Shown here: positions 52,159-61,032 of the stretch, piece by piece
Position numbering within the stretch: position 1 is the first letter of the stretch
How the letters are laid out: every line of letters begins with the position of its first letter
Source: Paenibacillus agri
GTDB taxonomy: Bacteria; Bacillota; Bacilli; Paenibacillales; Paenibacillaceae
DNA length: 64,000 nucleotides
Direction of reading: 5' to 3'
NCBI RefSeq assembly: GCF_013359945.1
Contig: NZ_JABWCS010000195.1
Location: forward strand, 1 to 64,000
Notes under the pieces: model-generated
Seen by the model: only the letters and a program-made list of their open reading frames with translations
Told to the model about the DNA's origin: nothing
The model's database searches: none
Program-made: the position numbers and the translations under genes

Positions 52159-52791
52159 ATTAACGTATTTATAGGTTATATTATTTTGGGGCTATCCCTT
52201 TCAGCGCCTATCGGGCCCATTAATGCGGCGCAGTTGGACAAGGGACTCCGCGGAGGGTTCATGCCTGCTTGGGCTGTTGGTCTAGGGGCGGTCAGTGCCG
52301 ATATCATCTACATGCTGCTTGTCTATTTTGGTCTCATTCATCTGCTGAGCGCCCCGTTTGTTAAAGTGTTTTTGTGGTTGTTCGGGTTCTTCGTCCTCGT
52401 CTATTCAGGCGTGGACAGCATTAAAAATACAGGTGATATTTCAGATGCTGGAATGAGGGGAAACGATATCTCACTGTCCAGATCTTATCTATCGGGATTT
52501 CTGATGTCCTTATTTAATCCCCTCTCCATCCTATTTTGGCTGGGTATCTACGGCTCAATATTAGCCAAGGCAGTTAGCGAGTATCCGATGCAGCAGTTAT
52601 TGATCTACAGTGGAGCAATCGTCCTTGGGATTCTGCTCTGGGACGCAACGATGGCTGCCGCCTCCAGCCTCTTTCGTAAATTCCTGACTGTCCGTGTATT
52701 AAAGGCGATCTCCGTTCTATCAGGTCTGTCGCTGATCGGCTTTGGTTTTTATTTTGGTGTACAGGCTGCACGGCTGCTCTTTTTTCATTAG
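52159..52791 (+). CDS. LysE-family exporter with ATT start
   Basis: The protein reads NVFIGYIILGLSLSAPIGPI then NAAQLDKGLRGGFMPAWAVG, a typical LysE/RhtB N-terminus with six helices in all, and ends FYFGVQAARLLFFH. The ribosome site AAAGGAGGAGG (52143-52153) is 5 nt before ATT at 52159, which encodes the position where relatives have Met. The first standard start, TTG 52186, is inside the first helix and has no ribosome site. I therefore annotate ATT 52159 as the start. It exports amino acids or related solutes. It overlaps the convergent permease by 4 nt. Confidence 0.8.
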   Translation: MNVFIGYIILGLSLSAPIGPINAAQLDKGLRGGFMPAWAVGLGAVSADIIYMLLVYFGLIHLLSAPFVKVFLWLFGFFVLVYSGVDSIKNTGDISDAGMRGNDISLSRSYLSGFLMSLFNPLSILFWLGIYGSILAKAVSEYPMQQLLIYSGAIVLGILLWDATMAAASSLFRKFLTVRVLKAISVLSGLSLIGFGFYFGVQAARLLFFH

Positions 52792-54230
52792 ACCTTGTTC
52801 TTGCGCAGCCTGGTACCGGTACCTTTGATTCGAAACTCAGGACCACCGTGCAGTGAATGATATTCATTGGTCTGTCCATCAGCAGTGTGCTCCTTAACTG
52901 ACTCATCCTTCTTGTTACGGAAGTGTTGAACGATCCAATCACTCAGCGCAATCACCGAAACAATAAGCAGACTGATGTAGAAGCCTGGACGGCTGAGTGC
53001 ATGAAACAGGGTACCTGCTACAGCAGCCGCGATCAGCACCAGGCCAGCCCAGCGTTTCACTTTGCTTAGAAGACTGGGCTTAAGCAACCGGCCAGAGGAG
53101 AGCAATATAAAGGACCAGTTATAAAGGATCATCAATCCGGCAGCCGTTGTAATGTATTCGTACACTTTTGCCGGCAACCACAATGACATCATAATTGCAC
53201 CCATTAAACCACCTGCGATCAAACAAAGAGCATAGAACGGATATTTATTTTTCCATCTCTTCGAAAAAAACTTGGGCGCATCCCCTTCCTGCGTAAGAGT
53301 TAGCATCATCGAAGTAATAGCATAAAGCGATGCTGTCATCGTGGAGAACCCCGCAATGATCAGCACCCCGTTAAACAAATGCGGAACAAAGGTCAGATGG
53401 TCACTGCTAAGCGCGAGAACAAAAGGACTTTCCTTTGGATTAAAAGCGCTAAGCGGCACCATTATTACCGCAAGTCCGATTGACAGAACATATACTGTAG
53501 CCAGTCCCAGCAGCATCACCTTTCCTGCTTTTGGGGCTTCCTCAGGTTTCTTTAGCCTGTAGGACATAATCCCCAACACCTCAATGCCCCCATATGCATA
53601 AAAAGCAAAAATAAAGGCAGACCATAGTCCGATACCTCCTGACGGAAACAACGCCTTAAGCCCAAGTGGAACTTTCGGTGTGAATTTACTGCCGCCTATC
53701 CAACCCGCCAGAAGCGCGGCAGCAATAATAAGGAACATCAGAATAGCCGCCACTTTGATAATAGCCAGCATATTTTCAACCCGGTCAAATCCCTTATTGC
53801 CAAAAAACACAATCAACAGGCTCACAGCCGCAAACCCCGCAGCGAATACCCACATCGGTACGGCCGGAAACCAAAAACGTGAGAAAATGGACAACGCTGT
53901 GAGTTGGCTTCCCATTATCAACAGTTCCGAGAACCAGTATACCCAGCCGCTCCCGAAACCGGCCCAACTGCCGAAAGCCTTTTTGGCATAGGACCTAAAC
54001 GAACCCTGCTCCGGATGTTCCGCTGTCATTTGTGCCAGTGCATCGTATACGACATAAGTTCCAGCAGCCGCTAAAATATAGGCCAGCAGTACTGCTGGAC
54101 CGCCCATGGAGATCGCCAGACCTGAGCCCAGAAAATACCCAGTTCCTATAGTGCCTGCTATGCCTAACAAGCTTAGTTGCCACCATTTCAATTTTTTGTC
54201 TTCTTCAGTTTTACTGGAAGTTTGCTTCAT
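52788..54230 (-). CDS. amino acid permease (APC superfamily)
   Basis: A 480-residue protein with twelve helices. The first two helices show LSLLGIAGTIGTGYFLGSGL, the conserved GxxGxGxF unwound loop of APC transporters; AEHPEQGSFRSYAKKAFGSW follows, as in the AAT/GABA permease branch. The C-terminal tail is hydrophilic. It ends convergent to LysE with a 4-bp overlap. A basic amino acid or GABA-type substrate is possible; not determined. A ribosome site of GAATTC-type is poor, but the ATG position fits relatives. Confidence 0.88.
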   Translation of the reverse strand: MKQTSSKTEEDKKLKWWQLSLLGIAGTIGTGYFLGSGLAISMGGPAVLLAYILAAAGTYVVYDALAQMTAEHPEQGSFRSYAKKAFGSWAGFGSGWVYWFSELLIMGSQLTALSIFSRFWFPAVPMWVFAAGFAAVSLLIVFFGNKGFDRVENMLAIIKVAAILMFLIIAAALLAGWIGGSKFTPKVPLGLKALFPSGGIGLWSAFIFAFYAYGGIEVLGIMSYRLKKPEEAPKAGKVMLLGLATVYVLSIGLAVIMVPLSAFNPKESPFVLALSSDHLTFVPHLFNGVLIIAGFSTMTASLYAITSMMLTLTQEGDAPKFFSKRWKNKYPFYALCLIAGGLMGAIMMSLWLPAKVYEYITTAAGLMILYNWSFILLSSGRLLKPSLLSKVKRWAGLVLIAAAVAGTLFHALSRPGFYISLLIVSVIALSDWIVQHFRNKKDESVKEHTADGQTNEYHSLHGGPEFRIKGTGTRLRKNKV

Positions 54231-54466
54231 GAATTCCGTCCTTATCCTGATTAGAATTTGAGATATTTCTCTCTAGAATTCCCCACAGGCGAGATTGTTA
54301 TTTAAGGTAAACATAATAAAAGAAGCCTGCGAACCAAAAAAGGACAAGCTTATTATTAATTCATAATAGTAATCTCAATGAGATGGTATTCCGTTTACGC
54401 CCCGCACACTTAGATCGAGATGTTGGCTGGCTGCCAAACTGCTTTTCTGCCGGGTCGCTCATGTGA
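54231..54466. other. intergenic, nothing recognised
   Basis: Upstream space of the permease gene. No clear promoter, palindrome or frame was found. Confidence 0.35.
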
Positions 54467-54688
54467 GTGGATTACGCGTTTTTTTTGTGTGGACTCCCCT
54501 CACAAGCTGCTTATTATTTCCTTAAGATATTCCCTGAACTCTTGACGACAATATCATTTGGCCCCTGGTATGTTATGGCTTTCATGGTTGCACCATTACT
54601 ATTGTTGTTGTTCTGCATTCATTGTAAGGAACAAGGTAAAATATCCATTAACAAAGTAGAAAAATTTACGTGTTTAATTTTATTATGA
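54467..54688 (+). pseudogene. hydrophobic C-terminal fragment, GerB-like at best
   Basis: The plus frame reads AAYYFLKIFPELLTTISFGP then WYVMAFMVAPLLLLLFCIHC, followed by a short polar tail. A final membrane helix after a G-P turn recalls the end of GerB-type germination permeases or other APC-fold proteins. No start or upstream helices are present. The assignment is weak. Confidence 0.25.
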
Positions 54689-54734
54689 TTCAAGCAATCT
54701 AATTTAAGCTTTAAAAATTGAAGGAGGTAATGAA

Positions 54735-55088
54735 ATGTCATACCAATCCACTCAACAAATTAAAAGCTCTATTCAACAGCTGATTCATCAAACCGAGCAA
54801 GCAAGTCAGAATTACCAACGTTTGCTTCAACAAGAACAGCAAAACACCCAACAATTAGAACAATTAGCTCAACGTGAAAGACAAGCTGCCAATACGATTC
54901 AATCGGCCCTTCAAGGACACCAGGTTGCTATCCAGCAATTACAATCAATGATTCAAGCGGTTAACCAAATCGAAAGTAACTCCAATAATTTCCTAAATAA
55001 TAATAACGCAAATATCGGATATAACCAAAACTATACAAATCAAGCACATACGAGTTTAGGTTTCCCCAATCAATTCGCTAATCGTTAA
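54735..55088 (+). CDS. glutamine-rich coiled-coil protein
   Basis: The 117-residue protein is about a quarter Gln and almost wholly helical up to residue 78, with heptad-like spacing in LIHQTEQASQNYQRLLQQEQ and QNTQQLEQLAQRERQAANTI. The tail is Asn-rich and probably disordered. GAAGGAGGTAATG gives a near-perfect ribosome site, and a perfect terminator follows, so it is a well-expressed single gene. Similar small Q-rich proteins occur in spore formers; function unknown. Confidence 0.8.
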   Translation: MSYQSTQQIKSSIQQLIHQTEQASQNYQRLLQQEQQNTQQLEQLAQRERQAANTIQSALQGHQVAIQQLQSMIQAVNQIESNSNNFLNNNNANIGYNQNYTNQAHTSLGFPNQFANR

Positions 55089-55135
55089 TTCAAACAAAAA
55101 GAAGCTCTATTTCAGAGCTTCTTTTTGTTTGAATT
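55087..55135 (+). terminator. perfect long terminator
   Basis: A 22-bp perfect stem beginning AATTCAAACAAAAAGAAGCT and closing with its reverse complement spans only a 5-nt loop. The Q-rich gene's stop codon is in the stem base. Confidence 0.9.
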
Positions 55136-55499
55136 ACATCAACCTGGTAATTGTCCCCTTTCAATTTCTTTGACACTTCTCCGGTTGAGAAATAACACAA
55201 TTGACGATGTTTGAGCATCTCACAATAATTCTGAAGTGAGCTTATAGTTGATGCGTTACGAACTAGTATTTTCTCTCACAAGCCACCGAGATAGCATGGC
55301 TCATTCTGGCCAGAGGGTCCTACAATATGGACAGAACACCATCGGACTAGGTTAGTAGGATTTTGAAAAATAAATCTTTAATTTATAGGAATTATATATA
55401 TCATAGGTAGCTCATGACTATCTAACTCAATTTTCTAAACGAAATTATGCACTGAATCCAATAGAACTTGATAAGTAATTTGGACCACGCCTTAAAGAA
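55136..55499. other. AT-rich region, no gene recognised
   Basis: Only short frames are present. It separates the coiled-coil gene from the decayed TetR gene; no palindrome or terminator stood out. Confidence 0.35.
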
Positions 55500-55690
55500 A
55501 TTCACTATTTTCTAAATCCAATATATATTGAACGTTTGAATTGCTCATCCCAATATGCTCATTAGAACGAAATATCGATAGATGCACCTTAATTCCAGTG
55601 GCGGTAATAATATCGTTTAGCGATGTACCGGCATATCCTCTTTGGTTGTAAATTTCAGCCGATTTCATTTCATAATGATGTTTTCCCGTG
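55500..55690 (-). pseudogene. decayed TetR-family regulator
   Basis: On the minus strand KSAEIYNQRGYAGTSLNDII then TATGIKVHLSIFRSNEHIG reproduces the TetR helix-turn-helix (GYxGTSLxDIxxATGIxKGxxYxHFxSKE), with errors exactly in the recognition-helix end (KGGIYRHF became KVHLSIF). The reading stops within 25 residues and the ligand domain is gone. It is divergent from the MFS pump at 55965, so it was probably that pump's repressor. Confidence 0.6.
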
Positions 55691-55772
55691 TACTAGCCCC
55701 TTTTTTTTGAGATTCTCCGTGTGAACCTCATTCTAATCATTTATTACAAACAAATTTTACTCAATCCCGGGC

Positions 55773-55817
55773 TTGCCATTCACCAGAATCATGCTACAAT
55801 AAACGATACCGTTCGGT
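55773..55817 (+). promoter_or_regulatory. MFS pump promoter with inverted repeat
   Basis: TTGCCA (55773-55778) and the extended -10 TGCTACAAT (-10 box 55795-55800) are 16 nt apart. At +8 to +17 lies ACCGTTCGGT, an inverted repeat that could have bound the lost TetR repressor. The leader before the ATG at 55965 is about 160 nt. Confidence 0.55.
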
Positions 55818-55964
55818 CTCTTCTGTTTCGCCGGTTTGGAATAAAAAATAGAACTTATAGGGGGATTTTCACTGACTGTAAAAGTAAGCAATTGATTCGT
55901 GCTCTGGAGCACCTAGCTAAGATTACTAGAGAAATAATCACAAGAAAGAGAGAAGGAAAATTCT

Positions 55965-57338
55965 ATGAAGGATGCACTCCACAACACGATGATGGAGGAA
56001 AACGAAGTGCCCCTTCTTCCACGTGAAGGCGTCATTATTACGTTGCTATGCATTACCGTTGTATTAGTTACGATGAATACGGCTATGTTTAATTTAGCGT
56101 TAAACGATTTAAGTCATTATTTTAACTTACCGTCGTCTGTCGTCTCATTGACGGTCACCGGCTATTCTATCATGTTCGCCATCTCCTCGATCACCTACAG
56201 CCGGCTGTCTGATTTTGTTCCATTGAACCGGCTATTCGCCATTAGTCTGGTTTTGACGGGAGGCGCATCGGTTGGGGCGATACTAAGCAATCATTTTTGG
56301 GTGCTGCTTACAGCCCGCATCTTACAAGCTGCCGGTGCCGGTGCTGCGCTCTCCCTGTCTATCGTGCTTCTGACCCGTTACGTACCGCTGGTACGCCGGG
56401 GAAAATCGATGACGTTCATCATGTCCTCCGTGTCCCTGGGGTTTGGACTGGGTCCAGTAATTGGCGGCTTTGTGGTGCAATATCTCGGTTGGAAGTATCT
56501 CTTTGCAGTCACATCCTTGTTGCTGTGCATTGCCCCGCTGCTTATGCGTTATATTCCAAAAGAGTCGCTTGCTAAACGACCTTTCGATTTATTGGGGGTA
56601 GTGACACTGAGTGCGGGCACGGCAGGTCTTTTACTATTTTTAACCTATCATCATCCCATTGCTTTGTTGGTCGGAATTTTGGGTCTTCTCGCCTTTATTT
56701 TACATATCCGCCGCGCGAAGCACCCGTTTGTGCTGCCTTCGTTATTAACCAACAGAACCTATCTTGTCCTTGCCTTAATCGGGGTTTTCTCCTATTTATG
56801 CAACTTTGCCACGCTCTTTTTGTTGCCTCAAATGCTATTGAAACACTTTGGCTTGAGTGCAAGCCAAGCCGGTTTTGTTATTTTTCCTGGGGCTATTTTG
56901 TCCACGCTGCTATCAAGAACGATCGGAACTATGATCGACAAGCGGGGAAATAGCCGTATGTTGCGTATGACTCCTATACTCATACTATTGGCAGGCGTAT
57001 TGTTCGCAGGAGTGGGCACCCAATATTGGATAGCGAATATTTTCGTATACATGCTAATGAATTTAGGTTTTGCTATCATCAGCAGTAGCGTTTCAAATGA
57101 AATTTCGCACATATTGCCCTCCTCCCAAATTGGATCAGGCATAGGCTTGTTTCAGCTGATGCAATTTATCAGCGGATCATTCGGCCTTGCCGTGTTATCT
57201 AGCGCGTTGGAATGGCAACTACCCCTTTCGCCAGGCCATGCGTATGCAAATTTATTCTGGGGACTGGCCATCATAGCGGTTTTGGCCAATCTGTGCGCTT
57301 TCCTGTATGTGAGGCGACTATCCCAAAATCCCACGTAG
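55965..57338 (+). CDS. MFS drug-efflux transporter (DHA2-like)
   Basis: The 457-residue protein shows about fourteen helices. TMNTAMFNLALNDLSHYFNL opens helix 1; AGAGAALSLSIVLLTRYVPL with GFGLGPVIGGFVVQYLGWKY is motif C, typical of drug/H+ antiporters such as TetL and QacA. AGAAGGAAAATTCT gives the ribosome site for ATG 55965. It is the intact counterpart of the broken MFS gene at 25636. Because its probable TetR repressor is decayed, it may be expressed constitutively. Confidence 0.88.
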   Translation: MKDALHNTMMEENEVPLLPREGVIITLLCITVVLVTMNTAMFNLALNDLSHYFNLPSSVVSLTVTGYSIMFAISSITYSRLSDFVPLNRLFAISLVLTGGASVGAILSNHFWVLLTARILQAAGAGAALSLSIVLLTRYVPLVRRGKSMTFIMSSVSLGFGLGPVIGGFVVQYLGWKYLFAVTSLLLCIAPLLMRYIPKESLAKRPFDLLGVVTLSAGTAGLLLFLTYHHPIALLVGILGLLAFILHIRRAKHPFVLPSLLTNRTYLVLALIGVFSYLCNFATLFLLPQMLLKHFGLSASQAGFVIFPGAILSTLLSRTIGTMIDKRGNSRMLRMTPILILLAGVLFAGVGTQYWIANIFVYMLMNLGFAIISSSVSNEISHILPSSQIGSGIGLFQLMQFISGSFGLAVLSSALEWQLPLSPGHAYANLFWGLAIIAVLANLCAFLYVRRLSQNPT

Positions 57339-57419
57339 CTCTCTTCCAACAGAACAACGTATATTTAATTTGAGTAATAACGAATCATATGTCAGTGTTT
57401 CACTTGGATCAATAATAAT

Positions 57420-57460
57420 AAACCCCAAAGCTGCAGCAAGATCGTTGCGGCCTTGGGGAA
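57420..57460 (-). terminator. terminator after DsbA remnant
   Basis: On the minus strand CCCCAA and TTGGGG close a stem with an inner GCCGCAA/TTGCTGC part, followed by TTTATTATT. It marks the end of the former gene at 57528. Confidence 0.6.
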
Positions 57461-57527
57461 GACAAAACTCGCCTCTTCATTTATTTATTTTATATTACAC
57501 ATTACAAACCCCGTCAATGCAGTATCA

Positions 57528-57990
57528 TCACCATTTGATCGGTTCATTTCTTCCAATTCCTGATGTTTCTTCTCTTCGTCCCATTTGCGCTACGTCGCGT
57601 TCATTAGGTCCCATCTCGCTGGCCAAGGAAATAAGCACGTCGTGGTCAGCAATATTCATGCGCTCTGAAAGGTATGCGCGAATAAGACGTCCTGTTAATT
57701 CAGCTCCCTTTCCCTCTTTTGCTGCAAAATGAGCCAAACGATGCCCATCGAATGTATTCGCAATAACAACCTGATCATAATTGACTTCAAGTCTAGCCTC
57801 TTTTTTAAGCATATTAGCTACTTGTGCTTGCTTGACTTTCATTTGCTCGACACTCATACCCTTTTCACGGGCAAGTTGCTGAGTACTGAGCGTTCTATTT
57901 TCTGCATTCGGATCAAGTTGAAAACTGCGATACACAACTTCTACTTTATCTCCCATTGCAAACTTGCCAAGTACATTTCCAATGATTTAA
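57528..57990 (-). pseudogene. FrnE-like DsbA oxidoreductase, both ends lost
   Basis: The readable core is KVEVVYRSFQLDPNAENRTL then STQQLAREKGMSVEQMKVKQ and ANTFDGHRLAHFAAKEGKGA with LTGRLIRAYLSERMNIADHD, clearly the FrnE/DsbA group. Upstream of ATG 57956 the frame continues IIGNVLGKFA, a ruined version of the segment after the active site, but the CxxC itself is behind a stop and no longer encoded. After MGPNERDVAQM the C-terminal half, with the cis-Pro loop, is missing. The gene cannot be redox-active. Confidence 0.75.
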
Positions 57991-58347
57991 ATGTGATTTC
58001 CCACAGCTTAAAACCCTAATACAGATCTTTAATATCCATAATTAAGACAAAAAAATTGTAATGCTGCTTGTTTTCCTCATGGCTGCAACCATTGTCGCTC
58101 TTTTCTAAACGCTCCGTTTGGATACATTACTTTTTGCAGAACTACAACTAATCTGATCACCTCTTTCAATTGTTATTATTATAGACCTATATTGTCCATA
58201 ATAATTCATTCAACTTCACTTTGCAATAACTTCCTAGATTTGAATTACAATGAACCAAAGTCCAAATCATGAATTGCAAAGATGAAAGTTGTTTCCAAAC
58301 CATTCTTTTCTAAACGTTTCTAAGTCATTCGCGTCTGCCGTTAGAAG
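57991..58347. other. intergenic, no supported gene
   Basis: Probably contains the lost 5' end of the DsbA-type gene and the 3' flank of the AraC gene. No regulatory element was recognised. Confidence 0.35.
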
Positions 58348-59202
58348 CTACTGAGCACCAGAGAACTTACGAGAAGTAGTCCGATACGTCGTCGGTGACA
58401 TACCCTTTCTAGCTGTAAACTGTTTGATAAAGTAAGTATCATATTCAAATCCAGTAGCCCGAGCAATTTCATTAAGGCTCATATCTGTATGTGTCAAAAG
58501 ATCACTCGCTACCTTCAAGCGATGAGCAAGCAAGTAACCAATCGCTGTATTCCCGCATCTCTCCTGGAACATCTTATTTAGTGTCACACGGTTCAAATGA
58601 ACACACTTCGTTAGCTCTTCCAATGTAATCTTTTCCGGATAATAGGTGTGAATATAGTCTAGCACTACATCGACAGGCGAGTGTTCGCTATTTTGATTCA
58701 ATTCCTCGAGCAGTCCCAAAATTTGAATGAGGTACTTCTTTATTCTGCACACCCAGAGGTCATCACTTTGCGCCTGCACTTCCATACCAAGCACGAAGAA
58801 CCATTCAAACAACAGCGGGTACGCTTTTTCCGTTACACGAGGTACTCCATTATACAGATGATTACTTTGGAAAAGGGAGAGTCCTGTTTGTATCCTCGGC
58901 CCTGAAGGAAAGTGATCCTTCGTTTCGGAAAGCGTATTGGTGTTCAGAAATTCGGGATCAAAGCTGAAGGATTGTGCCGATACGTTCATCTTTTCATGTA
59001 TTTGCACATGATCGTCTTCAGCCAAGCAAAGGATGCCAGGCGCACTAATAGAAATAGGACGCTCGTTTAGTATCCCCTTTAACCTCCCAGACGTAATAAA
59101 AATCATCGTAAACCGCTCTGGATATGGAAGAATACTGCAATCCTCCACGGCTATAAATTCTATGTTCACAGTACGTTTTTTGTGTCGGTCTACCTGTGGC
59201 AT
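58348..59202 (-). CDS. AraC-family regulator
   Basis: The N-terminal 150 residues are a cupin-like sensing domain (RFTMIFITSGRLKGIL, ISAPGILCLAEDDHVQI). The C-terminal 100 residues hold two helix-turn-helices: ITLEELTKCVHLNRVTLNKM with FQERCGNTAIGYLLAHRLKV, then MSLNEIARATGFEYDTYFIK and FTARKGMSPTTYR. ATG 59202 is preferred: AGGTGAT lies 6 nt upstream, whereas 59211 overlaps it. It is divergent from an epoxide hydrolase gene and probably activates it. Confidence 0.9.
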   Translation of the reverse strand: MPQVDRHKKRTVNIEFIAVEDCSILPYPERFTMIFITSGRLKGILNERPISISAPGILCLAEDDHVQIHEKMNVSAQSFSFDPEFLNTNTLSETKDHFPSGPRIQTGLSLFQSNHLYNGVPRVTEKAYPLLFEWFFVLGMEVQAQSDDLWVCRIKKYLIQILGLLEELNQNSEHSPVDVVLDYIHTYYPEKITLEELTKCVHLNRVTLNKMFQERCGNTAIGYLLAHRLKVASDLLTHTDMSLNEIARATGFEYDTYFIKQFTARKGMSPTTYRTTSRKFSGAQ

Positions 59203-59310
59203 GATGATCACCTATCAAATAGTATAGTTAGTTGCTTCACTTATGCCAGTGTAACATACAAATTCAATGGATATAATAACGCTATAAATCAATACAAGGA
59301 GGAAATCATA

Positions 59311-60462
59311 ATGGCTATTAAACCTTTTCATATTCATGTCTCCGATGATATTCTTAACGATCTACAATATAGGCTGCAGCACGTCCGCCTGCCAGATCAG
59401 TTAGAAGACTCAGGCTGGGAGAGAGGAACAGATATAAATTTTTTAAAATCACTACTTTCCTATTGGCGGGATCATTACGATTGGCGCGCACAGGAATCCA
59501 AGTTGAACAACTTTTCCCAGTTTCACTGCGATATCGATGGAATCGATGTCCACTTCGTACACGAGCGTGGTAAAGGTCCTAACCCTATGCCGATTATTCT
59601 TACCCATGGATGGCCTGACAGTTACCTTCGTTATCAAAAGATTATTCCTCTTCTTACGGATCCGGCTAGCTATGGAGGTAATCCTGAGGACGCTTTTGAT
59701 GTCATTGTCCCTTCATTGCCTGGATTCGGATTTTCAAGTCGCCCTACTAAGCCTGGCTTTAACAATTATAGTGTTTCCCAGATGTGGGCTAAGTTAATGA
59801 CACAAGAATTAGGCTACACAAAATTCGCCGCTGCAGGAGGAGATATCGGCTCTGGTGTTACGAGATATTTGGCAGCAAGTAATCCTGAACTTTTATTTGG
59901 CATCCATCTAACGGATGTTGGCATTATAAGAAGTCTCATGACTTCACAGGATACGGAACTTACTCAAGAAGAGCAGCAATATAAGAAGAACGCTTCTGCA
60001 TGGGTAGCGAATGAGGGCGGCTATATGTCCATTCAATCCACCAAGCCGCAGACGCTTGCATATGGACTTTCCGATTCGCCGGTAGGTGTAGCTGCCTGGA
60101 TCATCGAGAAACTTCGGGCATGGAGTGATTGTAAGGGTGACCTGAGCCAAAGATACAGCCAGGATGAGTTGTTGACTCATATCATGATCTATTGGGTGAC
60201 TAACACCATAGGATCATCTACGCAGATGTATTACGAAAATTCACACTCTTTGCCGCCACTCGGGCACATAGAAGTTCCGACAGGGATGGCCATATTTCCT
60301 GCAGACATCGTACTGCCTCCTAAATCCTGGGCTGAGCGTAATCTGAATATCATTCGTTGGACTACTATGCCTGCCGGCGGGCATTTTACTGCCATGGAAG
60401 AGCCTGAGGCACTGGCGAACGACATTCGCGCATTCTACAGACCTATGAGAATGGAGAATTAA
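59311..60462 (+). CDS. epoxide hydrolase
   Basis: ATG 59311 has AAGGAGGAAATC just upstream; the longer frame is unlikely. The 383-residue enzyme starts with the EHN domain (MAIKPFHIHVSDDILNDLQY with RLQHVRLPDQLEDSGWERGT), then an alpha/beta hydrolase core with oxyanion HGWPDS, nucleophile Asp in AAAGGDIGSGVTRYLA and His in PAGGHFTAMEEPEALANDIR. It hydrolyses epoxides to diols; in bacteria such enzymes process plant or microbial toxic epoxides. Divergent AraC regulator. Confidence 0.92.
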   Translation: MAIKPFHIHVSDDILNDLQYRLQHVRLPDQLEDSGWERGTDINFLKSLLSYWRDHYDWRAQESKLNNFSQFHCDIDGIDVHFVHERGKGPNPMPIILTHGWPDSYLRYQKIIPLLTDPASYGGNPEDAFDVIVPSLPGFGFSSRPTKPGFNNYSVSQMWAKLMTQELGYTKFAAAGGDIGSGVTRYLAASNPELLFGIHLTDVGIIRSLMTSQDTELTQEEQQYKKNASAWVANEGGYMSIQSTKPQTLAYGLSDSPVGVAAWIIEKLRAWSDCKGDLSQRYSQDELLTHIMIYWVTNTIGSSTQMYYENSHSLPPLGHIEVPTGMAIFPADIVLPPKSWAERNLNIIRWTTMPAGGHFTAMEEPEALANDIRAFYRPMRMEN

Positions 60463-60493
60463 ATAGTAGTCGAGTGTAGCACGGGGATAACTT

Positions 60494-60536
60494 AAAAGCT
60501 CCTGAACCGCCGCAAGGGCTAGTTCAGGAGCTTTTT
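60494..60536. terminator. bidirectional terminator
   Basis: AAAAGCTCCTGAAC and GTTCAGGAGCTTTT are perfect 14-bp arms separated by 14 nt, with T/A runs at both ends. It lies between the convergent epoxide hydrolase and VOC genes. Confidence 0.9.
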
Positions 60537-60573
60537 CAATGTAGATATAGGGCGTTTGATAATTCAGTTCACT

Positions 60574-60951
60574 TTACTGTGCTTTTTCCATTACAGCAAA
60601 ATAATTCTGTTCATTATCTGCGAAGTTGAACACTCTGCCATTAGGAAGCTCTACAATTTCTCCAACGGTGACATTTTTGTTCTTCAGATCACTATTTAAT
60701 TGATCGAAATTGTTCGTGAAGTACATTAGAGAAGGTGTTCCCAGATTCATGCCAGGATTCATTTTAGCAACGAATTCCTTGTTATGAAGAACAATACTGG
60801 TTGCTGCATCTTTTGGAGCGAGCTCAATAAATCTCACCGGGCCACTCGTTTCATCTGCAATTACCTCAAACCCTAGCTTTTCTGTCCAGAAATCTCTGGA
60901 TTCATCTTGGTTATTTACATACAACATCACTTGGCCAATTTTGTTAATCAT
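60574..60951 (-). CDS. VOC superfamily protein
   Basis: The 125-residue protein opens MINKIGQVMLYVNNQDESRD with FWTEKLGFEVIADE, then VRFIELAPKDAATSIVLHNK and SLMYFTNNFDQLNSDLKNKN, ending FNFADNEQNYFAVMEK, all canonical for small glyoxalase-fold proteins related to bleomycin resistance. Metal ligand positions are only partly conserved (Gln at position 7 in place of His). CACCTAAGGAGTG precedes the ATG. Substrate unknown. Confidence 0.85.
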   Translation of the reverse strand: MINKIGQVMLYVNNQDESRDFWTEKLGFEVIADETSGPVRFIELAPKDAATSIVLHNKEFVAKMNPGMNLGTPSLMYFTNNFDQLNSDLKNKNVTVGEIVELPNGRVFNFADNEQNYFAVMEKAQ

Positions 60952-61032
60952 ATTTGCACACTCCTTAGGTGAAATAATTTATCTCAAACCTTCGTATTCT
61001 AATATACAGGTGATAGTCGACTTATGGGCTCT

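Noticed and set aside
59182..59310. 43-residue N-terminal extension of the epoxide hydrolase
   Set aside because: ATG 59311 has AAGGAGG and gives the family-typical start.
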